From contig SAXG01000001.1 in NCBI GenBank assembly GCA_012932865.1, positions 1,539,693-1,603,692 on the forward strand: 64,000 bases of DNA, written 5' to 3'. The position numbers and the translations under genes were made by a program. Each line of letters begins with the position of its first letter. Position 1 is the stretch's first letter. Below the pieces are notes generated by a model. The model did not search any database and was not told where the DNA came from. It saw only the letters and a list, made by a program, of their open reading frames with translations. Source of the stretch: Amylostereum areolatum (lineage: Eukaryota > Basidiomycota > Agaricomycetes > Russulales > Stereaceae). Shown in pieces: positions 32,372-43,802 of the stretch.

Positions 32372-35300
32372 AACACCCCCCAGTCGTGTTGTCTGGTGGA
32401 GGCAAAGGACTTTTGGTATCATCGTTGAATTGTTTCGCTGTATTATCATCTATGCATACCTGTGAGCAATCGTATCCCTCTTGTTTGTATCTGTCTACCG
32501 TCACCAAGAACAGGCAAACACCATCGATCATGCTCAAGGTCAAGCTGATCGGATGAGTTACCAAAAGAGAAATCGACGCAGACGCGCTGCTTGATAGCGG
32601 CGCAGAAGGAATTATCCTGAACTAAAGCTTTGTTGAATGCGAGAAGCTTACCACAAGAAGACTAGAAAACCCGTTCCCCGTGCGTAATGTGGACGGCACC
32701 GAGAACATCATGGGCTGGGTACGCGACACAACGACCCAGCAGATCCGGATATACTCGCAAGATTCAAAGGCATACCATGAGGAAGAAGCTGAGGTCTTCA
32801 TCACCGACATCGGCGATCATGACATGATCCTTGGAACAGACTGGCTCGACGAGCACAACCCCACCACAGACTGGCAACGAGACCGTGTTGACATGCTCCG
32901 CTGCCCTCCCTCATGCACTCTGTCCAAACCTCCTGTGACAAACCTTGCAACCAAGCCACGGAAACCGTCATCGGTCCAATCACAGTGTAAGGTTGAAGCA
33001 GGTAAAACCCCGAGGACACCTCTCGTTCTGGACGATCCCTTCCTAGAGCCGACATATGTGTCCTGGACCCCAGTCCCCACCTATGTCATTCCTGGACGCA
33101 GAGTCAAAGGTGTTCGCGTTCGCACGGACCATCGCTTCCCTCTACCTGCACGGCTCTTCACTGAAGATGACAACGAGCGGCCCATGGTGTTCCGAGACTG
33201 GGAGATCAATGGACTACGCCGCGCTGGAATCCTCCCCAAAACCGACGGTCTTAATCTAGAAGCAGTACCCATCCGCGCGGGCTTCACAAAAGCGCAGGAG
33301 CTTGCAGAGCATTCAAAAGAGAACGCACACCCGCAAACCTTCGAAGACCTAGTTCCCCCTCCGTACTGCAACTTCGCGCCTGTATTTGAATCGCGGTCTC
33401 TTTGAACCTACGGCAATGTTTTTTGGACTTATGAACTCCCCTGTGACGTTTCAGGCAATGATGAATGAACTGTTCAAGGATCTCATTGACTCGGGCAAGG
33501 TCATTATCTACATGGACAACATCTTGGTGTTCACTGGCACTATGGACGAACACCGTGCCATAGTGTGGCAGGTTCTGCAATGTTTGCAAGACAACGACCT
33601 CTTCCTCAAACCGGAGAAATGTGTCTTTGAACAAGACTCCGTTGAATACCTCGGACTCATCATCTCGCACGACAAGATTGCTATGGACCCCGTCAATGTA
33701 GCAGGTATTCAGGACTGGCCAACACCACGAACGGTCAAAAATGTGCAATCCTTCCTTGGCTTTGGCAACTTCTACCAACATTTTATCAAGGACTTCTCCA
33801 AGGTTGCACGGCCCCTATTTGACCTGACAAAGAAGGACTGCACATGGGACTGGTCAACAGACTGCCAAACTGTGTTTGATGTACTGAAAGCTGTGTTTAC
33901 TTCCTCCCCCGTCTTGGTCATGTCTGACCCGAAGAAGCCTTACCTCATTGAAGTCGATGCCTCGGACTTTGCTACTGGAGGTATACTCTCGCAGAAGCCT
34001 GGCGCCACTATCTCGAAGGAGCCCCCAACACCGTCAAAATCTGAACAGACCACAAGAACCTGGAGCACTTCAAGATGGCCCAGAAGCTGAGCCGCCGACA
34101 GGCACGTTGGGCTCTGTTCCTCACTCGCTTTGACTTTTCACTCGTTCACAAACCAGGAGTATCCCATTGCCCAGATCCAATGTCTCCACGACCTGATCAC
34201 AAGTATGGCATTGAAAATGACAACAAGGAGCGCGTCTTGCTCGACCCCAAGTACTTTCAGGTACGTGCAACAAGGCCAGGAGCAGTAACCTCCCTCAGCG
34301 ATGTCAAACTCCGACGACGTATCCGCGACTGCAAGACCAAGGATATTGAGGTCATTCACGCCCTGGACACCATCTTACGAAATGGACCACGTACACCCAT
34401 CAAGAACCTCCAGGAATGGAACTACGAAGAAGGCCTGGTCCTGTTTAGAGGAAAGGTATATGTCCCTGCAGATAACGAGTTGCGACACGACATCGTCAAA
34501 ATGTACCACAAATCACCCCTGGCTGGACACCCTGGCCGCTTCAAGACCTACGAACTTGCGAGTCGTGAATACTGGTGGCCTAGCATGTCTGTCTTTGTTC
34601 GCAACTTTGTAGCACGATGCGCAATCTGCCAGTCGACGAAGATGCAGAGCAGCCGACCCCGCGTTGACATGATCCTGAATGAAGTACCTGACCGACCATT
34701 TGGCGTCATCTCTACCAACTTCATTGTCGAGCTCCCTGACTGCGAAGGCTATAACGCTGTCAATGTCGTAGGCAATCGCCTCACCAAGATGGTAGTTACC
34801 ACGCCATGTACAACGAAAATCACCAGTGACGGCACGGCCGACATCCTTTTTGACAAGGTATATCGACACTACGGCCTAGCAGACAAGATCATCTCGGACC
34901 GAGGACCCCAATTTGCTGGACAGGTGATGCGCACGCTCAACGAGAAGCTTGGGATCAAGTCCGCCCTCAGTACGGTGTACCACCCACAGACGGACGGCCA
35001 AACCGAACGTGAGAACCAGAACCTCAAACAGTTCCTGCGGGTGTTCTGTAACTACCGCCAAGACAACTGGGTGAAGTGGCTACCTTTCTTCGAGTTTTCT
35101 CACAACTCTAGCACCCATGCAGCCACTGGAAAGGCCCCCTTCGAAGTCCTCTACGGCTTCCTCCCCAAAATGTACCCATCCGTGAACCCGTCCTCGAAGG
35201 TCCCTGCAGTTGAAGAACACCTCCGTCAACTTGAAGAAGTCCGACAGGAGATCAAAGCCAGCCTTGCCCTCACATCCGACTTAATGAAGCACTACAATGA

Positions 35301-35874
35301 TGACACGATCAGCAAATCGACACTGTTTGCCATCGGAGACAAGGTCTGGCTTGATGGCAAAAACCTGAAGACGATGAGGCCGAAAGCTAAGCTTGCTGCC
35401 AAACGATTCAGACCCTTCGAGATTGTTGACGTTGTAAGCCCAGTGAACTACCGCCTGAAGCTGCCGAAGACGTGGAGAATCCACCCAGTCTTCCATGCTT
35501 CGCTGCTCACCGCGTACAAGGAGATGACGGCACATGGTCCGAACCATGAACAACTGCCACCCGATGTCACGGATCGCTCCATTTCTCTCTTCGTTTTCAG
35601 ACCTCGTACACGCGACGCGTCACGGCACATGACTTTCCCTTGCATCACATGCTTCAACGACATCATTGCCCGGACTTCCGAGCGGGGTTCCGCATCCTTA
35701 TCTATGACATCATTGCTCCGGACCTTCATCCTCTGCCCCATGACTCCTTTCTTATTGTTCCCCCCGCTCGCACCACTATCGCATCGCATCGCACCATCGT
35801 ACCCACTTGTATATAAGGACAGTGTTTCTCTTCCCTTTTCCCTAGACTGTCCATCTCGTCATACGGTACTGTAG
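32372..35874 (+). pseudogene. Pol (element B)
   Basis: The frame holds protease remnants (ALLDSGAEG near 32586, with a stop in front and another just after), the region before reverse transcriptase (to 33390), then after a deletion the palm region [16 protein letters not shown] with YMDN at 33509-33520, the connection domain, a shortened RNase H and a long integrase part. The latter has a zinc-binding region near 34500-34630, STNF where STDF is expected, SDRGPQF and TDGQTEREN. The frame runs on into the LTR and ends at 35874. Loss of reverse transcriptase fingers, the YMDN change and the altered first integrase Asp make it inactive. Confidence 0.8.
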
Positions 35875-35987
35875 CGCACGTTGCACTACCCTAGACCCCG
35901 GCACTCTCGAATCTATTGTTTCTTCTCGCTCCTCCCATCGTCGCAACTTAGGCGGTTCCATCGGTCTCATAAACTGTGTTTCTGACA
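35565..35987 (+). repeat. Family 1 LTR shared by elements B and C
   Basis: 423 bp, TGTCACGGATCG...TTTCTGACA. Pol of B runs into its left side, while a primer site (35990-36000) and the leader of C follow its right side. It is therefore the 3' LTR of B and the 5' LTR of C at once. Confidence 0.85.
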
Positions 35988-36484
35988 CCTGGACAGTCTA
36001 CCCCTACGCCTACCTCGCACCTCTCCCCCCATCTACCTCTGCCGTCTCTACGACGTTAAAAGCCCTTACACCACGGATTTCCCAAACGCACCGGTCTTCC
36101 TCCCGTTCAATGGTAAACCAATCACCCCCCGAGACAACGCACCCCTACCCTACCAACTCGCCCCCACCCCGTCGACGTACTGTAGTCAAAGTCCCAGAAG
36201 AGATCAACTACAATGACACAACTGGGAAGTGGTACGCCTATAGACGGAACAAGAACGGAACCCCAGGACGATCAGTAGTTGAGTGGCAGCCCACTTCGTT
36301 CAGTCCCATCCAAGATCACTGGTCTTGGCATCATAACCAGCAATTCCTCACCCCCGCCGACTTCCTTGTCGCAAAACAAGTTGAGGACGAAGTTGAAGAA
36401 GCAGAAGAACACCGACGAGAAACCCTACGCCGCCTTGATCAAGAACTCGCCCAATCCCTCACCGTCCCCCTCCCCTCCGACAAG

Positions 36485-37510
36485 ATGTCCAACGCCGAAT
36501 CCAAACCTGCCGAATCCAAGCAGGAGATCGGCCCCAAGCCAAAGCCATTCAAAGGCGATAGACGCGACACTCTCCGGTTCTCCCTCGAGCTCCGTATGTT
36601 CCTACGCGTTAACAAGGATGTTTATGCCACAGACGACGCCAAGATGATGCTCCTCCTCAGCCTGATGGAGGACGACACGGCGAAAGCCTGGGCCACACAT
36701 CGCCGCATGGAACTCTTCGCCGACGAAGACGAGAAGGAAGACGCCGAAAACCCCGACCCCACGCCCCCAACACTCTACTATAGCTCCTACAAAGAGCTCT
36801 TCGAGAGGTTTGGCAAAGACTTCGTGCCCGTCAATCCGAAAATAGAGGCTCAGCGTAAGATCAACGAGCTCGCAATGACCACCCGGGACGTCACTGACTT
36901 TATCACCGAGTTTGAGATGCTGGCAACCATGTCAGCGTACGACGACGAGGCGCTAATCCACTTTTTCAAGAAGGGACTTCAGTGTGACCTCGGCAAGCAG
37001 GTGGCCCGGTCGTACCCATTCCCCACCAAACTCGCAGAGTGGAAGGAGCGCGCCCGCCGCATCAACCACCAGTGGCTCGAAGAGAACCCGGAGAGGAAGA
37101 GCAGTCAGTCCAAGGGGGCTGTCGCGCTCACCTCGAACGGTTCGACCAATGACTCCTCGCCGCGCCGAGTCAGCGCCTTCACCAATACCTCGACCCGCCC
37201 TGCAAAGCTGACGGACGACGAATGCGCAAAGATGATGCGCGAAGGCAAGTGCTTCATGTGTCGACAGGCCGGTCGCGTCTCTCGCGACTGCCCCAACCGT
37301 GACTCGACCGCGCGATGGGTGGGCGCAGTAGAGACTGGGTCCAAGGCCCCTCCCCTGCCGATGAACACGGCTCCATCCACTGCAAAAGCAACCCCCGACC
37401 TGTCCAAGACCATTGCCGCGATCACTCGCCAGCTGAAAGATCTGGATGCGGAAGGTAAGGAGCAGGCAGTGGCACTGTTGAAGGATATCCTAGAGTCGCA
37501 GGATTTTTGA
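36485..37510 (+). CDS. Gag (element C)
   Basis: 341 codons from MSNAESKPAESK to DILESQDF. The same frame is open from 36110 because the leader deletion fused a new upstream ATG (MVNQSPPETTHP...) to the Gag frame. The zinc knuckle reads CFMCRQAGRVSRDC: the metal-binding His is replaced by Arg, which should destroy the knuckle. The stop lies in the GGATTTTTGA frameshift site (about 37501-37510). It differs from Gag of E by only two residues. Probably not functional. Confidence 0.75.
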   Translation: MSNAESKPAESKQEIGPKPKPFKGDRRDTLRFSLELRMFLRVNKDVYATDDAKMMLLLSLMEDDTAKAWATHRRMELFADEDEKEDAENPDPTPPTLYYSSYKELFERFGKDFVPVNPKIEAQRKINELAMTTRDVTDFITEFEMLATMSAYDDEALIHFFKKGLQCDLGKQVARSYPFPTKLAEWKERARRINHQWLEENPERKSSQSKGAVALTSNGSTNDSSPRRVSAFTNTSTRPAKLTDDECAKMMREGKCFMCRQAGRVSRDCPNRDSTARWVGAVETGSKAPPLPMNTAPSTAKATPDLSKTIAAITRQLKDLDAEGKEQAVALLKDILESQDF

Positions 37511-39358
37511 AACACCCCCCAGTCGCGTCGTCTGGCAGAGGCAAAGGACTTATATCATCGGCATCTTACAATTGCTTCTCTGTACTATCATCTATGACCT
37601 CATGTGAGCAATTGTATCCATCGTGTGTGCACCTCTCTACTATCACGAAGAACAGGCAGACACCCTCAATAACGCTCAAGGTCAAAATGATTGGACGAGC
37701 GACAGGCCGACAAATCAACGCAGATGCACTGCTTGACAGCGGTGCAGAAGGAATCATCATCAACCGAAGCTTCGCTGAACGCAAGAAGCTGACTACAAGA
37801 AAACTAGAAAACCCGTTCCCTGTGCGTAATGTGGACGGCACCGAGAACATCATGGGCTGGGTGCGTGATACGACAACCCAACGGATCCGGATATACTCGC
37901 AAGACTCGAAGGCATACCACGAGAAAGAAGCTGAGTTCTTCATCACCGACATCGGTGATCACAATATGATCCTTGGAACAGACTGGCTCGATGAGCATAA
38001 CCCCACCATAGACTGGCAGCAAGATCGTGTTGACATGCTCCGCTGCCCTCCCTCCTGCACCCTCTCCGAACCGACCATGACAAACCTTGCAACAAAGCCG
38101 CGAACACCATCGTCGACCTGATCACAGTGAAAGGTTCGAACTGAGGTGGCCCCTAAGGTACCTCTAGTCCCGGACGACCCCTTCCCAGAACCAGTGTATG
38201 TCTCCTGGGCCCCTATCCCTACATATGTCATCCCCGCGCGCAGGGTCAAAGGTGCTCGTATCCGCACATTCCATCTCTCACCTCTACCTGCCCGCCTTTT
38301 CACTGAAGATGACGACGAACGACCCAGGGTCTTCCGAGACTGGGAGATCAATGGCCTGCGTCGTGCTGGGATTCTTCCTGAAGTTGACGGCCCTAACCCG
38401 GAGGCAGTACCAATCCGCGCAGGCTTCACCAAGGCGCAAGAGCTTGCAGAGCACTCAAAGGAAAATGCACGCCCGCAAACCTTTGAAGACTTGGTTCCCC
38501 CTCCATACCGCGACTTTGCACCCGTATTCGACAAGAAAACCTCTGAACGACTACCCGACCGACGACCATGGGATCATGCCATCGACATGAAGGACGGCTT
38601 CGAACCCAAGCCCTGCAAGATCTATCCGCTCTCCCCCTCCGAGCAGATCGAGCTCGATACCTTCCTCGACAACCACCTGAAGAAGGGCTACATTTGCCCA
38701 TCGAAATTGCCGCAGGCAAGTCCGTTCTTCTTCGTCAAAAAGAAGGATGGGAAGCTGCAGCCTGTACAGGACTATCGAGAGCTGAACAAGGGTACCATCA
38801 AGAACGAGTACCCCTTGCCGCTGATCTCAGAAATTGTCGACCGCCTCAAAGGTGCGAAGATCTTCTCCAAGATGGACGTCCGCTGGGGGTACAACAATGT
38901 CCGCATCAAGGAAGGCGACAAGTGGAAGGCTGCGTTCAAGACGAATCGTGGCCTCTTTGAACCTACGGTGATGTTCTTTGGCCTTATGAACTCCCCCGCG
39001 ACGTTCCAGGCAATGATGAACGAACTTTTCAAGAACCTTATCGACTCGGGCAAAGTCATCATCTACATGGACAACATCCTCGTATTCACTCAAACTATGG
39101 AGGAACATCGCGCCATAGTGCGACAGGTTCTCCAACGCCTACAAGACAATGACCTGTTCCTTAAGCCAGAGAAATGCGTCTTTGAGCAGGACTCCGTTGA
39201 ACACCTCGGACTCATTATCTCACACGACAAGATCGCCATGGACCCCGCCAAGGTAGCTGGTATCCAGGACTGGCCGACACCCCGGACGGTCAAGGATGTA
39301 CAATCCTTCCTCGGATTTGGTAATTCTACCGACACTTCATCAAGGATTTCTCCAAGAT
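37511..39358 (+). pseudogene. Pol, 5' half (element C)
   Basis: Protease (ALLDSGAEGIIINRSF, near 37728), then two in-frame TGA codons (38119-38121 and 38128-38130), then reverse transcriptase with YMDN at 39064-39075 instead of YMDD. A 1-nt deletion near 39323 (GGTAATTCTACC) shifts the frame just before D. The same lesions occur in element E. Inactive. Confidence 0.85.
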
Positions 39359-39778
39359 TGTCAGAAACACAGTTTATGAGACCGATGAACCGCCTAAGTC
39401 GCGACGATGGGAGGAGCGAGAAGAAAATAGATTCGAGAGTGCCGGGGTCTAGGGTAGTGCAACGTGCGCTACAGTACCGTATGACGAGATGGACAGTCTG
39501 AGGAAAAGGGAAAAGGGATACTGTCCTTATATACAAGTGGGAACGATGGTGTGATGCGATGCGATAGTGGTGCGAGCGGGGGGAAAAATAAGAAAGGAGT
39601 CATGGGGAGGAGGGCGGAAGTCCAGAGCAATGATGTCATAGATAAGAATGCGGAACCCCGTTCGGAAGTCCGGGCAGTGACGTCGTTGGAGCATGTGATG
39701 CGAAGGAAAGTCATGTGCCGTGACGCGTCGCGTGTACAAGGTCTGCAAACGAAGAAAGAAATGGAGCGATCCGTGACA
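39359..39778 (-). repeat. 3' LTR of element D
   Basis: 420 bp. The pol frame of D runs about 67 nt into it and stops at 39711. Minus-strand start TGTCACGG follows the tract AAAGGGGGGGTAA. Confidence 0.93.
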
Positions 39779-42700
39779 TTACCCCCCCTTTAAGACGCGC
39801 TTTCGCCTGGAGCGCGATGTCATCTGCAAGGGTGGATGCGAGAAAATCGTCAAAGGAGATGCCGAGGGAATGCACGGGGCGGGGCGCGTTTGGATGGCGC
39901 TTGTGGAAAGCGTCAATCATGTCGGTAACCTTTGAGAGCGACGAACGCGGGAGCCAGGTGTTTTCGGAGTTGGGATAGCCGGCCCACTTGACGAGGTACT
40001 GAATACCTTTCTTGTTACGAGTTGGTTTAGAGTCGACAATGTCTTCAACGTTGTATTCTTCTTCATCATCGATGAGGTCTGGTGGCGGCTGTTCATAATT
40101 TGGCCCGTGAGCGGCTGTCTCCTTGTACGCGGTGAGCAACGAGGCATGGAAGACTGGATGGATTTGCCACGTCTTCGGCAGCTTCAAGCGGTAGTTGACT
40201 GGGCTGATGACGTCAATGATTTCGAAGGGTCCAAATCGTTTGGCAGCAAGCTTAGCTTTCGGTCTCGTCGTCTTCAGGTTTTTGCCTTCGAACCATACTT
40301 TGTCTCCGACAGCAAACTGCGTTGATTCGCTGACCGTGTCGCCATTGTAGTGCTTCATCAAGTCTGATGCAAGGGCAAGGCTGGCCTTGATCTCCTGTCG
40401 GACTTCTTCAAGTTGACGGAGGCGTTCTTCAACTGCAGGGACCTTTGAGGACGGGTTTACAGAGGGGTACATTTTCGGGAGGAAGCCGTAGAGGACTTCA
40501 AAGGGAGCCTTTCCAGTAGCTGCATGGGTGCGAGAGTTGTGAGAAAACTCGAAGAAGGGTAACCACTTCACCCAGTCGTCTTGACGGTAGTTGCAGAATA
40601 CTCGCAGGAACTGCTCGAGGTTCTGGTTCTCGCGTTCGGTTTGGCCGTCTGTCTGTGGGTGATACGCTGTGCTGAGGGCGGACTTGATCCCGAGCTTCTC
40701 GTTGAGTGTACGCATCACCTGTCCAGCAAATTGGGGTCCACGATCCGAGATGATCTTGTCTGCTAAGCCGTAGTGTCGGTATACCTTATCGAAGAGAATG
40801 TCGGCCGTGCCATCGCTGGTGATCTTCGTTGTACATGGGGTGGTAACCACCATCTTGGTGAGGCGATCGACCACGACATTGACGGCGTTATAGCCTTCGC
40901 AGTCAGGGAGTTCGACGATGAAGTCGGTGGAGATGACGCCAAATGGTCGATTGGGTACTTCGTTTGGGATCATGTCGACGTGGGGTCGGCTGCTCTGTGT
41001 CTTCGTCGACTGGCAGGTTGCGCATCCTGCTACAAAGTCGCGGACAAAGACAGACATGCCAGGCCACCAATATTCACGACTCACAAGCTCGTAAGTCTTG
41101 AAGCGACCGGGGTGTCCAGCCAGGGGCGATTCATGGTACATCTTGACAATGTCGCGTCGCAACTCGTCATCTGCAGGGACATATACCTTTCCTCTAAACA
41201 GGACCAGGCCTTCTTCGTAGTTCCACTCTTGAAGGTTCTTGACGAGTGTACGTGGTCCGTTTCGTAAGATGGCGTCCAGGGCTTGAACGACCTCGATGTC
41301 CTTGGTTTTGCAGTCGCGGATACGTCGTCGGAGTTCGACATCACCGAGGGAGGTTACTGCTCCTGGCCTTGTTGCGCGTACTTGGAAGTACTTGGGGTCA
41401 AGCAAGACGCGCTCCTTGTTGTCGTTTTCAACACCATCCTTGTGATCGGGTCGTCGAGACATTGGATCCGGGCGGTGGGAAATTCCTGGTTTATGAACGA
41501 GCGAGAAGTCAAATCGAGTGAGGAATAGAGCCCAACGTGCCTGTCGGCGGCTCAGCTTCTGTGCTGTCTTGAAGTGCTCCAGGTTCTTGTGATCTGTCCA
41601 GATTTCGACGGTGTCGGGGGCGCCTTCGAGGTAGTGGCGCCAGGCTTCAAGCGCACGGATGATCGCAAGCAGCTCCTTGTCGTAGATGTCGTAGTTCCGT
41701 TCCGGTTCCGATAGGGCCTTGGACAGATACGCCACTGGATGCCAGTGACCGTCGTCGCCTTTCTGCGAGAGTATACCTCCAGTAGCAAAGTCCGAGGCAT
41801 CGACTTCAACGAGGTAAGGCTTCTTTGGGTCAGGCATGACCAAGACGGGGGAGGAAGTAAACGCAGCTTTCAGTGCGTCAAACGCAGTTTGGCAGTCCGC
41901 CGACCAGTCCCATGTGCAGTCCTTCTTTGTCAGGTCAAATAGGGGTCGTGCAACCTTGGAGAAGTCCTTGATGAAACGTCGGTAGAAGTTGCCAAAGCCG
42001 AGGAAGGATTGCACATCTTTGACCGTTCGTGGTATCGGCCAGTCCTGAATACCTGCTACCTTGACGGGGTCCATAGCGATCTTGTCGTGCGAGATGATGA
42101 GTCCGAGGTATTCGACAGAGTCTTGTTCAAAGACGCATTTCTCCGGTTTGAGGAAGAGGTCGTTGTCTTGCAAACGCTGCAGAACCTGCCGCACTATGGC
42201 ACGGTGTTCGTCCATGGTGCAAGTGAACACCAAGATGTCGTCCATGTAGATGATGACCTTGCCCGAGTCGATGAGATCCTTGAACAGTTCATTCATCATT
42301 GCCTGAAATGTCGCAGGGGAGTTCATAAGCCCAAAGAACATCACCGTAGGTTCGAAGAGACCGCGATTCGTCTTGAACGCAGCCTTCCACTCGTCGCCTT
42401 CCTTGATGCGGACATTGTTGTAGCCCCAGCGAACATCCATCTTGGAGAAGATTTCTGCACCTTTGAGGCGGTCGACGATTTCAGAGATCAGTGGCAAGGG
42501 GTATTCATTCTTGACAGTGCCCTTGTTTAATTCTCGATAGTCCTGTATGGGACGCAGCTTTCCATCCTTTTTCTTCACAAAGAAGAACGGACTCGCCTGA
42601 GGTGACTTCGATGGGCGGATATAGCCCTTCTTCAGGTGGTCGTCGAGGAAGGTGTCGAGTTCGATCTGCTCGGAAGGTGAGAGGGGGTAGATCTTGCACG

Positions 42701-43802
42701 GTTTGGGTTCAAAGCCGTCTTTCATGTCGATAGCATGGTCCCATGGCCGTCGGTCAGGAAGTCGCTCGGAGGTTTTCTTGTCGAATACAGGCGCAAAGTC
42801 GCGGTACGGCGGGGGGACTAAGTCTTCAAAGGTTTGCGGGCGTGCGTTCTCTTTTGAATGCTCTGCAAGCTCCTGCGCTTTTGTAAAGCCCGCGCGGATG
42901 GGTATTGCATCTGGATTAGGACCGTCGGTTTCAGGGAGGATTCCGGCGTGGCGTAGTCCGTTGATCTCCCAGTCTCGGAATACCATGGGCCGCTCGTCGT
43001 CGTCTTCAGTGAAAAGTCGTGCGGGTAGAGGGGAGCGATGGACCGTGCGGACGCGAACACCTTTGACTCTGCGTGCAGGAATAACATAAGTGGGGACTGG
43101 GGTCCAGGACACATATGTCGGCTCTGGGAAGGGATCGTCCACGACGAGAGGTGTCCTCGGGGTTTTACCTGCTTCAACCTTACACTGTGATTGGACCAAT
43201 GATGGTTTCCGTGGCTTGGTTGCGAGGTTCGTCACAGGAGGTTTGGACAGAGTGCACGAGGGAGGGCAGCGGAGCATGTCAACACGGTCTCGTTGCCAGT
43301 CTATGGTGGGATTGTGCTCGTCGAGCCAGTCTGTTCCAAGGATCATGTCATGATCGCCGATGTCGGTGATGAAGAACTCAGCTTCTTCCTCATGGTACGC
43401 CCTTGAATCTTGCGAGTATATCCGGATCCGCTGGGTCGTTGTGTCGCGTACCCAGCCCATGACGTTCTCGGTGCCATCCACATTACGCACGGGGAACGGG
43501 TTTTCTAGTTTTCTTGTGGTGAGCTTCTTGCGTTCGACGAAGCTTCGGTTCAGGATAATTCCTTCTGCGCCGCTATCAAGCAGCGCGTCTGCGTCGATTT
43601 CTCTTTTGGTAACTCGTCCGATCAGCTTGACTTTGAGCGTGATCGATGGTGTTTGCCTGTTCTTGGTGACAGTAGACAGATACAAACACGGGGGATACGA
43701 TTGCTCACAGGTATGCATGGATGATAATACAGCGAAACGATTCGACGATGATACCAAAAGTCCTTTGCCTCCACCAGACGACGCGACTGGGGGGCGTTTC
43801 AA
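39711..43802 (-). CDS. pol: Pol polyprotein of element D
   Basis: About 1363 codons in the -1 frame after gag. Order, approximate residues: aspartic protease (DSGAEG, 76-81), reverse transcriptase ([25 protein letters not shown], 519-526), RNase H (VDASDFATGGIL; YDKELLAII), integrase with an N-terminal zinc region (GHPGRFKT; CATCQ), catalytic STDF, SDRGPQF and TDGQTEREN (about 965, 1016, 1052), GPY/F segment (AAKRFGPFEIIDV), chromodomain ([11 protein letters not shown]...[17 protein letters not shown], about 1240-1290) with the aromatic cage Tyr, Trp and Tyr present. In related elements this makes the cDNA copy and directs integration to marked chromatin. The last 22 codons lie in the LTR. 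No stop or frameshift breaks it. Confidence 0.92.
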   Translation of the reverse strand: MKRPPVASSGGGKGLLVSSSNRFAVLSSMHTCEQSYPPCLYLSTVTKNRQTPSITLKVKLIGRVTKREIDADALLDSGAEGIILNRSFVERKKLTTRKLENPFPVRNVDGTENVMGWVRDTTTQRIRIYSQDSRAYHEEEAEFFITDIGDHDMILGTDWLDEHNPTIDWQRDRVDMLRCPPSCTLSKPPVTNLATKPRKPSLVQSQCKVEAGKTPRTPLVVDDPFPEPTYVSWTPVPTYVIPARRVKGVRVRTVHRSPLPARLFTEDDDERPMVFRDWEINGLRHAGILPETDGPNPDAIPIRAGFTKAQELAEHSKENARPQTFEDLVPPPYRDFAPVFDKKTSERLPDRRPWDHAIDMKDGFEPKPCKIYPLSPSEQIELDTFLDDHLKKGYIRPSKSPQASPFFFVKKKDGKLRPIQDYRELNKGTVKNEYPLPLISEIVDRLKGAEIFSKMDVRWGYNNVRIKEGDEWKAAFKTNRGLFEPTVMFFGLMNSPATFQAMMNELFKDLIDSGKVIIYMDDILVFTCTMDEHRAIVRQVLQRLQDNDLFLKPEKCVFEQDSVEYLGLIISHDKIAMDPVKVAGIQDWPIPRTVKDVQSFLGFGNFYRRFIKDFSKVARPLFDLTKKDCTWDWSADCQTAFDALKAAFTSSPVLVMPDPKKPYLVEVDASDFATGGILSQKGDDGHWHPVAYLSKALSEPERNYDIYDKELLAIIRALEAWRHYLEGAPDTVEIWTDHKNLEHFKTAQKLSRRQARWALFLTRFDFSLVHKPGISHRPDPMSRRPDHKDGVENDNKERVLLDPKYFQVRATRPGAVTSLGDVELRRRIRDCKTKDIEVVQALDAILRNGPRTLVKNLQEWNYEEGLVLFRGKVYVPADDELRRDIVKMYHESPLAGHPGRFKTYELVSREYWWPGMSVFVRDFVAGCATCQSTKTQSSRPHVDMIPNEVPNRPFGVISTDFIVELPDCEGYNAVNVVVDRLTKMVVTTPCTTKITSDGTADILFDKVYRHYGLADKIISDRGPQFAGQVMRTLNEKLGIKSALSTAYHPQTDGQTERENQNLEQFLRVFCNYRQDDWVKWLPFFEFSHNSRTHAATGKAPFEVLYGFLPKMYPSVNPSSKVPAVEERLRQLEEVRQEIKASLALASDLMKHYNGDTVSESTQFAVGDKVWFEGKNLKTTRPKAKLAAKRFGPFEIIDVISPVNYRLKLPKTWQIHPVFHASLLTAYKETAAHGPNYEQPPPDLIDDEEEYNVEDIVDSKPTRNKKGIQYLVKWAGYPNSENTWLPRSSLSKVTDMIDAFHKRHPNAPRPVHSLGISFDDFLASTLADDIALQAKARLKGGVMSRIAPFLSSFADLVHATRHGT

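Larger units (their letters stand above)
30047..35987 (+). mobile_element. Family 1 gypsy element B (defective)
   Basis: Plus strand: truncated 5' LTR (30047-30159), primer site (30162-30172), leader, gag (31346-32371), pol remnants, and an LTR (35565-35987) that is also the 5' LTR of element C. Pol lacks the N-terminal part of reverse transcriptase (join near 33391), about 120 bp of RNase H (join near 33996) and the whole chromodomain (join at 35564/35565). The joins show 1-3 bp microhomology. Reverse transcriptase has YMDN. The element cannot be autonomous. Confidence 0.85.
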
